The notes under the pieces are model-generated. The model saw nothing but the letters and a program-made list of their open reading frames with translations, did no database searches and had not been told where the DNA came from. Source: Siphonodentalium dalli (taxonomy: Eukaryota; Mollusca; Scaphopoda; Gadilida; Siphonodentaliidae). From it: a stretch of DNA of 64,000 bases. Where the stretch lies: the NCBI GenBank assembly GCA_032622095.1, contig CP136061.1:254585582-254649581 (forward strand), given 5' to 3'. Within the stretch, counting starts at the first letter, position 1. Each line of letters starts with the position of its first letter. Positions 11,320 through 24,200 of this stretch are shown here, in pieces. The position numbers and the translations under genes are program-made.

Positions 11320-12160
11320 ACTGCCGAGACATTCACACAACTCCAGTAAAAATGCCAAACTTAATTCAATATTCAGCGACTGACAAAAAAGGTATACTAC
11401 CTATAAATAATGCTTCCGCCCGTTATTCCGGAACATTGCTGACGGAAACAGGGAGCACCGATGATAACCTGCTAACGGCAACAAGGAGGGATATAAAGAC
11501 GTGGGGGACAAATGTTTAAAGACACATTACGTGCTTATTTCACTACAACAAACTGACAATTTACGACTGAGCCACTACACCCATTTGAAGAATTCATAAT
11601 TAAATTACTACTGTCAAAATGTTCAACAACATCGTAAAAAACAAGGTCTGAACTACGAAAAAATGTAAACAAATAGCCAGTGTCGTTCGTCCCGAACACA
11701 TACAGTAATGCCCAAAGTAATTGACCACTTAACCACAGCAGAATCATGGGTAATTTTTAAGGATTTAGTCGGAAATATGGCTTGTTGCCATTCATTGGGC
11801 ATTACTGTAACCGATAAACAAACAAAAATGATTTCTCCAAGGAGAGTCACTTTGTTTAATTTATACGAAAGAATGGCGTTATGTGCTGGAAATTTTGATA
11901 CAAAATTTATTCAAATACCTGCGTTGAGAAAGTTGATTCACTGTGAGCGACAAGAGAGTGTTTCAAATCAATTTTAAATGTACACCATTCGGTTCGACGG
12001 TACCCGTATAATCAGATTCCAACAACATTTCTTCAAAAGACGCTTTATTTATCAGAATCGATTAATAACCAAAAATGAATGCCAAACACTGTCAATTCTA
12101 GACTACGGTGACATCGGTTACTTATTCCCAGTTCCTTATTCCTTATTCGGAAACATTAAA
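11320..12160. other. Unassigned sequence with short open frames
   Basis: Several short overlapping frames, such as a 55-codon ATG frame at 11352-11519 (+) and 11708-11977 (+). None shows a recognisable domain or splice context. They are not called as genes. Confidence 0.4.
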
Positions 12161-12164
12161 ACTT

Positions 12165-12665
12165 GACAAAATAAACGGTGAGGTAGGGTGGCCCACCCCA
12201 AATTAAACTATAAAACCCGAAAACTGCACCCCTCTAGCCCGTGCGGTTGCCACGGGAGGTGGCCAAAATGGCAACCATAGCCGTTTTGGTATATATGAAC
12301 GGATTTTGACCAAATAAACGACGCGGTAATTGGCCCACCCCAAATTAAACTTGTAAAAACCTAAAACCGCACCCCTCTAGCGCGTGCTGTTGCCACGGGA
12401 GGTGGCCAAAATGGCAACATAGCCGTTTTGGTATTTATAAACCGATTTTTACCAACTAAAATGTGCGGTAGGGTGGCCGACACCCAAATATACTATAAAA
12501 ATCAAAAACCGCACCCCTCTAGCCCGCGCGGTTGCCACAGGTGGCCAAAATGGCAACCATAGCCGTTTTGGAATTTATGAACGGATTTTGACCAAATAAA
12601 TGGTGCGACCGTGCGATAGGGTGGCCCACCCCAAACTATACTATGAAAACAGAAAACCGCACAAC
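12165..12665. repeat. Degenerate 140-143-bp tandem repeat, about 3.6 units
   Basis: Units begin near 12165, 12308, 12451 and 12591 with ACCAAATAAACG-like starts. Each holds GGTGGCCCACCCC, GCACCCCTCTAGC and GGCCAAAATGGCAACC segments. Diverged, with small indels. Confidence 0.9.
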
Positions 12666-12667
12666 GG

Positions 12668-12870
12668 TTGGGAGTCACAACGGGGGTAATGATATTATGA
12701 TTTCAGTTATTTTCAATAACTCTATGGGCGCCTTCTGAGACAGACGTTCCAAATAGTGATGAATTATATTATTTTAATCATATTTTATGGCATAGATTGT
12801 TATTAAAACCGTATATCAAGGCACTATACAAAAATTGGTGAATCTAAAATTAAGTGGACCTTTAATTAAG
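12668..12870. repeat. Dispersed repeat R3, copy 1
   Basis: Matches 36070-36270 in the same orientation (shared TTCCAAATAGTGATGAATTA-like and ACCGTATATCAAGGCACTAT phrases). Function unknown. Confidence 0.7.
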
Positions 12871-12996
12871 TTAATTAACATAAGAACAAAATTATTCTAA
12901 GTTTACATGATTAATGATTGCTGTTTTACAGTCTTTAGTAAAACAAAATTATGTTATTTCTCGTGAACCCATTTCGAAGGTCTTGAGTCTCTTTAA

Positions 12997-13489
12997 CCCT
13001 TTCAGTGCCAAGTCCAATTTTTGTATCAACCCATATACCCTGTGCCAATGCATTCTCTTATATATGCGAGTCGACCATAAGTCGCCTGGCATATATAAGA
13101 GAATGCATTGGCCTAACAAATTTTCATCATTTGTTATTATTTTTTACAATGTTTACAATTTTAATAATTTTTTCTTATATTCTACTCTCTTTCAGTGCCA
13201 GACGTATTTTGTAGGTTTAGTGCCAGGGAATCTTGCGTTTTTCATGGGCATCAAAATTATTAATTATTACTATGAATACTTGGTGATAGTTTTGAGTTAT
13301 AACATGCCCCCTAAGGTTTTAACCAGTTTGTTTTTAAATTCGCTATAGCATGCTTAAGCATACCCAAAAAAAATTCAACCCCAAAAAAACAAACATCTAA
13401 AAAAAATAAAAAATAATAATTTTATTTTTTATTTTTTTAGGGCCGATTTTACAGACCGTAAATGAGATCGGCCCCTGGCACTGAAAGGG
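12997..13489. mobile_element. TTAA-flanked element, family F2
   Basis: Perfect 14-bp ends CCCTTTCAGTGCCA and TGGCACTGAAAGGG, flanked by TTAA at 12993-12996 and 13490-13493. Contains one full core palindrome (about 13037-13112) in its left half. piggyBac-like termini; no coding. Confidence 0.8.
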
Positions 13490-13493
13490 TTAA

Positions 13494-13758
13494 CCATTCT
13501 ATGACTTGAGCTTCCTGAAAATTTGCAAAAACCCTGTGCCTATGCATTCTCTTATATATGCGAGTCGACCATAGGGAACCTCCCATATATAAGAGAATAT
13601 ATTGGCTCAACAATATTTATCTTGACCTTGTAAGCAAGTGCATTCTCTTTTATATTGTAGGCTCCATATGGGAGACTCGCATATATAAGAGAATGCCATG
13701 GCACGTGATCTATAATGCTGCACCAGCGCAGCTCCAGTCATGAACCTCATGAAAGGGT
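13494..13758. mobile_element. TTAA-flanked element, family F3, abutting F2
   Basis: Shares the TTAA at 13490-13493 with the F2 element and ends at TTAA 13759-13762. Right end CCTCATGAAAGGG. Two core palindromes inside. The left breakpoint of the 17-kb duplication falls in its right hairpin. Confidence 0.75.
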
Positions 13759-13762
13759 TAAA

Positions 13763-14220
13763 GAGGAAACACATTTCAGTTTGGAACTTCACCCAGGTTT
13801 GCATCTATTTGGAGAAAATGAACAACAGACTTCATATTATAACAAAAATCAATTTATCTCATCACTACATGTGATAACAAACAGAAACTTTGTGAGATTG
13901 TAAAATAAATTTTGAGCTTATCTGGTGGCAACCTCTTCAAGGCAACGGGTGCGTTCACACCTTGGCAAAATATCCTGGCAATTGGTCATAGACGGCAGCA
14001 GTGGTATGACATATGAATGACAAAAGATTTACAAGATTCGTAGATTTGGAAACCCCAATCAATATGTAACTATATTTTAAAACACGATTGTGTGAAATAT
14101 TTACACAAAAAAACTGAAGAGATTTTTTTTTGTGGTGTGTTTTGTTTATAATATATTTGACAAATGCCATGAAATTAAGTTCGTTTTGTTGTTGTTGTTG
14201 TTGTTGTAAGTGCTGTCGGG
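13763..14220. other. Unique sequence shared with copy B
   Basis: Matches 48901-49366. Ends in a (GTT)n run near 14187-14206. No gene found. Confidence 0.5.
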
Positions 14221-14676
14221 ACAAGCCTGAGTATTCTGTGCCTGTCATTTGCAGAATGAGGTCGCCAGAGGGCGAATTTAGTGATGTAATCCCACACAGT
14301 GGGCTAGCATCACTAAATTCACCCTCTGGGAACCTCATTCTGCGTGGCATCATCTGCTATGGGAGACATAGCCTCAGAATGTCCTTCACAAATGGTGAAT
14401 ATTGTGATGTTTACCCATTGGGAACCTCGATTATGCAATGGGTTGTCTGCCAAATTGTGGATACAGAGAAACTAAACTAAAAAGAAATAAAATGTGAAGA
14501 AGTTTCTATAGAAATTTTTCAATAAAGAAACCTTCCAGAGAAGATGAGGATAAGCAGAATGACGTTTCCAAAGGGTGAATTTAGTGATGCTAGCCCGCTA
14601 TTCAGGATAGCGTCACTAAATTCACCATCTGGGGACCTCATTCTGCAAATGACAGGCACATTAAATTCAGGCTTGT
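14221..14676. mobile_element. Two-hairpin element D1 (copy A)
   Basis: Outer inverted repeats ACAAGCCTGA and TCAGGCTTGT, continuing into TGCCTGTCATTTGCAGAATG. Inside each end is a hairpin whose arms read GCAGAATGAGGTC...GAATTTAGTGATG (14251-14344 and 14557-14650). Same hairpin-spacer-hairpin design as the F families but unrelated sequence. Present in copy B at about 49366-49822. Confidence 0.75.
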
Positions 14677-14804
14677 GTTGGGAAGAGATAGAGCATATTT
14701 ACGACTCAAAGTGCGCAATAGATTGCATGTATGAAGAATTTCATGATAATGAACCAGCTGCATGAAAGGAGTCTAATCAGATTTCTCCTGGGGATAAGAG
14801 AATG

Positions 14805-15073
14805 TCCTAAGAGAATCTGTCTAATTGCCCTAAGAATCTGTCTAATTGCGCTAAGAAGCTGTCTAATTGCCCTAAGAGAATCTGTCTAATTGTCCTAAGA
14901 GAATCTGTCTAATTGCCCTAAGAGAATCTGTCTAATTGTCCTAAGAGAATCTGTCTAATTGCCCTAAGAGAATCTGTCTAATTGCCCTAAGAGAATCTGT
15001 CTAATTGTCCTAAGAGAATCTGTCTAATTGCCCTAAGAATCTGTCTAATTGCCCTAAGAGAATCTGTCTAATT
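14805..15073. repeat. 23-bp minisatellite, about 12 units
   Basis: Unit CTAAGAGAATCTGTCTAATT plus GCC or GTC. Copy B keeps only about three units (49950-50012), so copy A expanded or copy B contracted after duplication. Confidence 0.95.
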
Positions 15074-15284
15074 GTTGTTTTATCCCATTCTATACTGAGG
15101 TCATTTACATAAATTATCCATGTTCTCAGGTATTTAGATCAAAATTTTTAAATGAGGGATGGAGGTTATTTATTTAAATTTTTGTTTCTCGAAATCTGGA
15201 AAACTTACTCCAGAAAGAAACTAAAATTCATTTCCATTGTCAGAAAATATTCGAACAATTGTTTGACGAGGCATTTCTAAAAGA

Positions 15285-15580
15285 ACATATCAGTGATACC
15301 GGATGGTCCTGAGAACATTTCAGTGACACCGGAGGGGCCTGAGAACATATCAGTGACACCGGAAGGGCCTGGGAACATTTTAGTGACACCGGAGGGGACT
15401 GAGAACATTAAAGTGACACATGAGGGGCTTGAGAACATTTCAATGACATATGAGGGCCTGAGAACATTTCAGTGATACCGGAGGGGCCTGAGAACATATC
15501 AGTGATACCGGAGGGGCCTGAGAACATTTCAGTGATACCGGATGGGCCTGAGAACATATCAGTGACACCGGAGGGGCCCC
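15285..15580. repeat. 30-bp minisatellite, about 10 units
   Basis: Unit GAACATTTCAGTGACACCGG plus AGGGGCCTGA. Copy B has about seven units. The apparent open frame is a by-product of a unit length divisible by three. Confidence 0.95.
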
Positions 15581-15680
15581 GAGAAAACGGAATTTGTATT
15601 TATTTGGTCTAAATACTCATTAACGAGTAGCTACCTTAGCAAATTTTCAGCTAATAAGTTCAACAAACGATCATAGGTCA

Positions 15681-15686
15681 TTTATT
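15681..15686 (-). terminator. Candidate poly(A) signal of PLAC8 copy A
   Basis: AATAAA on the minus strand about 450 nt downstream of the stop. The same hexamer is kept in copy B at 50532-50537. Another AATAAA occurs at 15599-15604. Only position and conservation support the choice. Confidence 0.3.
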
Positions 15687-16136
15687 GAACTTATTATCTG
15701 AACATTTCCAACCAATGAATACGAATCATTCTGCTCTTGTACTATCTGTTTTTTTTTCTCTGCCGTCTGCTTTTATAACCTGAACACCCCTCCAAACGAA
15801 TAATAGATCAGTCCAATGTATACTTTTAGAACTGAATGGGAGAATCCATTCAGTATAGAAAGGGATAAATCACTCCTGAATTGTAACATCTTGAAACAGT
15901 CCATGCATTTTGTTGCGAAAAACACAACATAATACATTGTGATCTGTGTGGTCGAGTGAAAATATGCGTCCAAGAAAGTATGGCCACTTCAATTACACTT
16001 ATATGATGTAATACAGAAATCTATGCACAAAACAACTCCACAAACACATATATACATGGAGTGAAGTGACGTCACAGTATGTACATCTGGAATCGTTGGG
16101 GCCAGCAGAGCGCCTTAGATGATGTTTGGTTGCAGA

Positions 16137-16229
16137 TTATATCCCCATGGCCTTCATTTCTCGGTTCAGCTGACACAGCGCACACATTCCGCAACATGCC
16201 ACGGTAAGACAATCATCACACGTTGAACC
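16137..16229 (-). CDS. PLAC8 copy A terminal exon 4
   Basis: Acceptor TCTTACAG|GGT. It encodes the last 30 residues (138-167), with GSTCDDC and CCGMCALCQLNRE characteristic of the PLAC8 C-terminal cluster, then stop TAA at 16139-16137. A trinucleotide satellite begins about 17 bp upstream of the acceptor, so the usual branch-point and pyrimidine-tract zone is squeezed against the repeat. Confidence 0.88.
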   Translation of the reverse strand, partial: GSTCDDCLTVACCGMCALCQLNREMKAMGI

Positions 16230-16514
16230 CTGTAAGATTTAGATTAGACGACGATTACGATGACGATAATAATAACGATGACGAAGATGATGGTGTTGAT
16301 GATGATGAAAACAAAGGTGATGATGATAAAGATAACGACGACGATGACGATGATGATGGTGATGAATGACGATGATGAAATGACGAGTAGTTGACGATTA
16401 TGATGATTGCATGATTTTGGTGATGATAATGATGATGATGATGCGATGATGATGATGATGATGACTGCATGATAGTGATGATAATAGTGATGATGATGAT
16501 GATGATAATAGTGA

Positions 16515-16545
<31 letters not shown>

Positions 16546-16588
16546 GATGGCGATGATGATGGTGACTGCATGATAGTGATGATAATAG

Positions 16589-16619
<31 letters not shown>

Positions 16620-16686
16620 GATGGTGACTGCATGATAGTGATGATAATAGTGATGATGATGATGATGATGATGATGATAATAGTGA

Positions 16687-16717
<31 letters not shown>

Positions 16718-16808
16718 GATGATGATGATGATGATGATAATAGTGATGATAATGATGATGATGATGATGGCGATGATGATGGTGACTGCATGATAGTGAT
16801 GATAATAG

Positions 16809-16839
<31 letters not shown>

Positions 16840-16926
16840 GATGGTGACTGCATGATAGTGATGATAATAGTGATGATGATGATGGCGATGATGATGGTGA
16901 CTGCATGATAGTGATGATAATAGTGA

Positions 16927-16957
<31 letters not shown>

Positions 16958-17106
16958 GATGATGACTGCATGATAGTGATGATAATAGTGATGATGATGA
17001 TGGCGATGATGGCGATGATGATGGTGACTGCATGATAGTGATGATAATAGTGATGATGATGATGGCGATGATGATGGTGACTGCATGATAGTGATGATAA
17101 TAGTGA

Positions 17107-17138
<32 letters not shown>

Positions 17139-17168
17139 ATGATGATTGCATGATAGTGATGATAATAG

Positions 17169-17199
<31 letters not shown>

Positions 17200-17289
17200 G
17201 ATGGTGACTGCATGATAGTGATGATAATAGTGATGATGATGATGGCGATGATGATGGTGACTGCATGATAGTGATGATAATAGTGATGA

Positions 17290-17320
<31 letters not shown>

Positions 17321-17538
17321 GATGATGACTGCATGATAGTGATGATAATAGTGATGATGATGATGATGATGATGCGATGATGATGATGATGATGACTGCA
17401 TGATAGTGATGATAATAGTGATGATGATGATGATAATGATGATGATGATGCGATGATGATGATGATGATGACTGCATGATAGTGATGATAATAGTGATGA
17501 TGATGATGATGACTGCATGATAGTGATGATAATAGTGA

Positions 17539-17569
<31 letters not shown>

Positions 17570-17667
17570 GATGATGACTGCATGATAGTGATGATAATAG
17601 TGATGATGATGATGATGATGATGCGATGATGATGATGATGATGACTGCATGATAGTGATGATAATAG

Positions 17668-17699
<32 letters not shown>

Positions 17700-18165
17700 C
17701 GATGATGATGATGATGATGATGACTGCATGATAGTGATGATAATAGTGATGATGATAATGATGATGATGATGCGATGATGATGATGATGATGACTGCATG
17801 ATAGTGATGATAATAGTGATGATGATGATGATGGCGATGATGATCGACGTATACTGATGACGACGATGATATTGACGACGATAGTTGAGGACGATAATGG
17901 TAGCGGTGACGACGACGATGATGATGACTGCATGCTAGTGGTGATAATGATGATAATGATGACGAATATGATGGAGACGGTAATGATGATGATGCCGATG
18001 ACGGTGACACAAACACATACAGATGGCGGGTTCTGATGACGACGATTATATTGATGACAATAGTTGAGGATGATGATGATGATGATAGCGGCGACAATGA
18101 TTATGCTGATAATGATGACGGTGGTGATGACAACGAAGATGATGATTATGATGATAATGCGGATT

Positions 18166-18200
<35 letters not shown>

Positions 18201-21200
18201 GATTAGCATAATACATATGACGATTATAGTGATGATGAGAAGATGACAATGTTGTAAATAGTGTATATATGTTCACATTCATCTCTAATGCTATTGCTGT
18301 CGGCCAATCAAATAAAAGGTTGCATAGTCGATAGATACAAGTATACCAATCAAATAAAAGGATGCATGGTCGATAGATACAAGTGTACCAATCAAATAAC
18401 AGTATGCATGGTCGATATATACAAGTGTACCAATCAAATAAAAGGATGCATGGTCGATAGATACAAGTGTATCACTCAAATAAAAGGATGCATAGTCGAT
18501 AGATACAAGTGTACCAATCAAATAAAAGGATGCCTACATAGTCGATAGATACAAGTATATCAATCAAATAAAAGGATGCATAGTCGATAGATACAAGTGT
18601 ACCAATCAAATAAAAGGATGCAAGGTCGATAGATACAAGTGTACCAATCAAATAAAAGGATGCATAGTCGATAGATACAAGTATACCAATCAAATAAAAG
18701 GATGCACAGTCGATAGATACAAGTATTTGCGTCAGCCAAGCATGGCCAAAACACCATATAGTGTGTCTGGCATTTGCAGAATGAGGTCCCCAGAGTGTGA
18801 ATTTGGTGGATCGTATCCTGCACAGTGGGCTAGAGTCACTAAATTCACCATATATGGACCTCATTCTACTTATGCCTCAGCTGCTATGGGAGACCAGAAT
18901 CAGATAGAAGATCCCAGTTTAAGTTGGTGATGTTCACCCATTAGTCACCTCGATTAGGCATTTTATCTTCTGCAAATAAGGGGATATAGAAACTGAACTG
19001 AAGGGGAAAAGTAACTAAAACCAATGTTAATTTGAGACTATAGATACTCCCCAGAAGATGGGGTCTAAGCAGAATGAGGTCCCCAGTAGGTGAACCAGGT
19101 GATGCTATAGTCTGCTGTGTGGGGTAGCGTAACTAAATTCACCCTCTGGGGACCTCATTCTGATGTCATACACACTATATGTGGTGTTAGCTGTTTCTCA
19201 CCTTGATATCACCTGGGGGTGTGACTCTAATTTGTATACTTTAAAGGTACTCAATCCGATCAGAGGGTCCACATATCATCAATATAAAACAACAACAATA
19301 TTTCTTCAAAATACGCTTTAGTTATCAGAATCGATTAATTGCAACACCAGAATGCTAACTACTGTCAACTATGATATCAAATTTCCCAAAAGGTGTTATT
19401 TATCAACATTTTGATAAACGAAAGATGGCCGTATTATCACTTGAGTATTCACGAAATTTGGCGGTATTAACACTTGTTTTTAGAGTTATCCATCTTCATC
19501 CGCAATTTTGACTGATACCATCCGTTTGACGGCGTTTTTCTGGGCCACAAACAATTGAAATAACAAACTTCATAAAACTATATCTGATCACTCTGAGCTT
19601 TGGTGGGTAGGTCTCTCGACTCGAATCAAATATTGTTTACCCCCCGAAGTCAAAGAAATTAAGGATGTTTAATCGGATTGAGTACCTTTAATGTAATATG
19701 ATCATGCATGTAGCTAGATTATAAGATATAAGAATGTTTTGTGTTAGCTGCATCTCACCTTGATGCCACCCAGGGTTCTGACTCTTGTTCTCATGTTGAC
19801 GTCAGCGCCGGGCACGAAGAACGGCATATACGGACAGTCCCCGAGCCGCTTCGATACGTCACACAGCACACAACAGAAACAGAAGTATGTGTACACACCT
19901 ATGAAATGCAAGTTTTTATAAATTGGATCAGTGGACTGAAACACTTAAGGTGTTATTAAGCAGATGAAGATTAATTTTGCTCAAGTTATTATTTATTTTT
20001 CAAGTTTCCTATCAACATTTCTAACACTATGGTTGATTGATTTCGTAGATTTTAATTACTTTTACTCACTTTTGGCAAGTTTTGCGAACTTATTCGTTTG
20101 GTTATCGTAAATTAATTCCCGAACAGAGGTGTAGATATAGAGGGCCTCCGTGCCGGGGGTCTCTATATATATGAGCGCCGGTATAGAAGTGTCAGTGAAT
20201 GAGCAACATACGTAATTCCGCTTTAATATATTAATTATTATGTATAAATATAATAGTGTTGTTCGTACACTGACATTTCTATACGGTCATATACCGAGCC
20301 ATCGAAAAACAACGTTAATTGTGATTGCATATATTGATCATTTGTTTCCTGAATTTTTTTAGAAAACCCTGTGCCAACGCATATATAAGAGAATCCATTA
20401 GCCAAACAATATTTACCTTGACCCTGTAAGCCAGTGTGTTCTCTTATATATTCGAGACTCCTTAGTGGGACACTCGCATATATATAAGAAAATGCACTGG
20501 CACATGATCTGTAATTATGCATCAGCGCAGCTCCCGCCATAAAGGGTTAATTTATATTATTATGAAAGGGATCTAGTCCGTTCTTGAAGAACATTGAGAC
20601 CTAGATATAGCTGAGAAGATCCGGGAAAATAACGAGTTAATGCTGCAATGCTTGCTGGACTGTACTCACAAATCAATTTCTGACCTAGTACAATTTAATG
20701 AGGATACAGTCAATAGTATTGATAAGATAAGTCGTTCACTGATCTATATGAGCTGCATATCAAAAGAACAGCGAAACTCAACGCATAGATTTTCTGATGT
20801 AACAATTTGGAGGGTCTTTATCGGATCATGGACAATATCTTCACCCACAATGTGTTACTATGATGATCAATATCAGCTATGTTTAAACTAACTCATATGA
20901 GCTTCACTACACTCTTATGACTAATGTGTAGGTTTTCTACACAAAATGTGTAGCCCTGCTACACAATCATTATTCAATTTTGATCTTAAACATATTTGTG
21001 TAGTATATGTGTAGTTTCATATTCATACACAAATTGTGTAACAATTTTTACACATAAATGGGTAAATTTTTACACATTTATACACAACTGTGTGTATAAA
21101 ATCAACACATATCCCTTACACATTATGTGTAGGTTCTTACACACACAGTTCGTAGACAAGAAATACAAGTTCAGTAGTCCGACCTGTGGGTATAGTATTA

Positions 21201-24200
21201 AAGATATATGCAGATTTATATGTTAAAACTTTCATGGCGCACAGTGGTATGTAGTATTTTGTTCTGTACTGTGAGTTTTTGCTTTGAATAAACAAACCAG
21301 GGTCGAGGCGTGATTGCATAATATTAGTATTATTACAACAATCATAACAAGAGTCTAAGGGCAGTAATCGCCATGAAAGTTTTAACAAATAAATCCTCAT
21401 ATACTATTAATACTAAACCCACAAATTGGAGTTCTGAACTTACATCCTTGTCTACGATCGCTGTAGATTGTATTCCAAAAAATATACTCAAACAATATGG
21501 CCGTCACGTATAGCAGACTACGAAACTGAAGGCACCGCAGTGCGCATGCTCTACGTTCTTACACAATTGTGTGTAACAAAAAATACACATTATGTGTAGA
21601 ACGGCACTTGGTCAATGTATTTGTATGTAAAACTACACATTGCTTTGTGTATTTACCGGGTTTACACATTTGATGTGTAATCGTTTCTACACATTAGTTA
21701 TAAGAGTGTACCAATCAACATAAAAATGTCTCTAATTATTGGAGATTGGACTCTTGAGCGCATACTAACCCAGAGATTCTACATATTAGTAGTTAATACG
21801 GAAACTGCGTTTCCTTTCTGTTCTTACTGCATCCTGTGTTTCCATCTTATTTCTGCAATTTAGGGTGTTAGGTGGACGACCAGAATCTGTGTAGCAACTA
21901 CAAGCTCAAGTTTACCTGTTCTACAGGTTCATCGAAGACAGCTGACGAATTTACAAACAAAAACAGCAACAATGGTCACCACCACATGGGAGCAACAGGA
22001 CAGATACAATCTGTTATATAAGGATTAACTGTCATGTGGACTGTTTTTATGGAGATGTAACCGCGAGGTGAGTGGTCATAACTTGTGTAAAACCCGAAGG
22101 GTTTTACATACAAGTTATGACCACTCACCTCGCGGTTACATCTCCATAAAAACAGTCCACATGACAGTTAATCCTTATATTTATATACATTTAGCGAAAA
22201 AGCCACTTTTGTAAATGTATTTAAATCGAAAAGTGTATCGTGACAAAACCAGCCCAAAATATCCCATAGCACCCTTGGCAAAAGTTAACAGGAACAATTT
22301 CTCTTTATATTGAAACCCGATGATTTATTAAGTCAATCCTGCGCGAGTCCAACTGCGCACAAAACATTAGGCGTTCGTCTTTCCCAAACCTATGACCCGC
22401 CGATGTAATTATGAGGCTGCAGTTATGAGCTGTTGTGCTTTCACAGAGAAATAATTGCAACAAGCCACGTGGGCGCCTACCAATCAGAATGCTGGATTTA
22501 GTGATAATCACACTTAGTATGTAAATATATAATGATATTTGGTTTATATGTAAAAACTTTATAACCACAAGCTGTGAAGTGCATTGGACCGATTACAACC
22601 CGATGCAAGATAAATATGTAAGCTCATATGCGTGGCTACATGATTGGTTACATGCTGTGACATGCATTAAGCATTATAAACTGAGTACTGCACATCAATC
22701 AAACAACATATTATAAAACAGCTCTGAAGATATATATTGATCGACTAAAATCGATGCTTCACAACAATTTATATTGAGTCACACATGTATGGCCACATGC
22801 GTTATATATAGATAGTAATCAAATTGTTTAATCGATTATACATGGTATAATTTATTAGAGAGAGGTTGTTTATTCCTCCGTATGAATGAAGTCCGATACA
22901 TATACACAATAAAAAGACATATCTCTATCAAATCGACCGTTCCACTCCAGAGAAAACATAGTCTGAACTGCACTCAATTGTAAATATTTACTTCTCGAAT
23001 CGGGACGCAACTATCTACGATTTCGCCATCTCGAGTCACTGCATTTAATTAATATCGAAGAATGACGGTCTGTGTTGTCAATTTTGGGTATAATATTTGT
23101 AACAAAAAATACTTTGAGCATGATTATTCTCCATAAATTTATATTTGATCACCCTACCGAAGTATTTCAGATCACTTTATTTACACAAGAGAGGTAATAT
23201 ATGGTGAATACGCCGTTATGTGCTTGCACAGACAAACGCAAAACATATAAATGCATATAGAGCATTGAGGTATCCGATATGACACAGATAGTCCCATGAA
23301 AAATATTAATCAGAACACAGCATGAAAATAAACTGCACACATCACTAGGAGAGATGATATTCATTAGACAACAGTTCAATTTGCATTGGGATACAACCGC
23401 CAAGGCAGTATATATACGCAAGGAATGTATAGGTATTCATGTTGTAAACAAAGATTAAAAGTCTCAATTCCAAAATGTCAATCAACGAATATGTGACCCG
23501 CCATATCAAATCCAGTCGGAAGTCGGGATTTTTTTTACCCTGTGTATGGTCGCCTCGCATATATAAAATAATGCATTGGCCTAACAATTTTTTACAATTT
23601 TAATAATTTGTTCTTGTATTCTTTAACAATTTTATAATTTCACCCATACAGAGCCCCAGACAAACATGAGCAGACGACACTCTTTTATATGCTTCTATAT
23701 ATGTGTGGGGCTCCCTGCAGGGTAATGGATGTTTTTTATTTTATGTCCTAAAAATTGTCAGAAACATTTATTTAAAAAAAAATGATAAAAAATTGTTAGG
23801 TCAATGCATTCTCTTATATATGCGAGTCGACCATAGGTCGAGAATGCATTGGCACAGGGTAAAAAATCCCGACTTCCGACTGGATTTGATATGGCGGGTC
23901 ACATATACCAAAATGCGTTTCATGCCATCTGTGCAAACTCAGATGCACACTCCGTGCAGATACACATTAAACAAAATATTTGAATATATTTTGTTGCAGC
24001 GACTGCACTGAGCCTGCACGGTAAACTGCACGTGATTGAGCGGAACGAACGAGGGCTTTATCCGACTCCCTATAAGTAAATTATGTCACGTGATCATCGA
24101 AACCATGAAGTTCATTATGTTTATTACAAACATCCCACCATTAATCACACCAAAAAGGTGCACCATCAGTTTTAACCATAATAGGCGACAAAATACTCCC

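Noticed and set aside
11352-11519. 55-codon ATG frame (MPNLIQYSATDKKG...)
   Set aside because: Short, no homologous domain recognised, no splice or promoter support.
16244-18209. Minus-strand frames of over 600 codons rich in Ser, His and Ile
   Set aside because: They are translations of the GAT/ATC satellite in three frames, with no domain and no copy of similar length in duplicate B.
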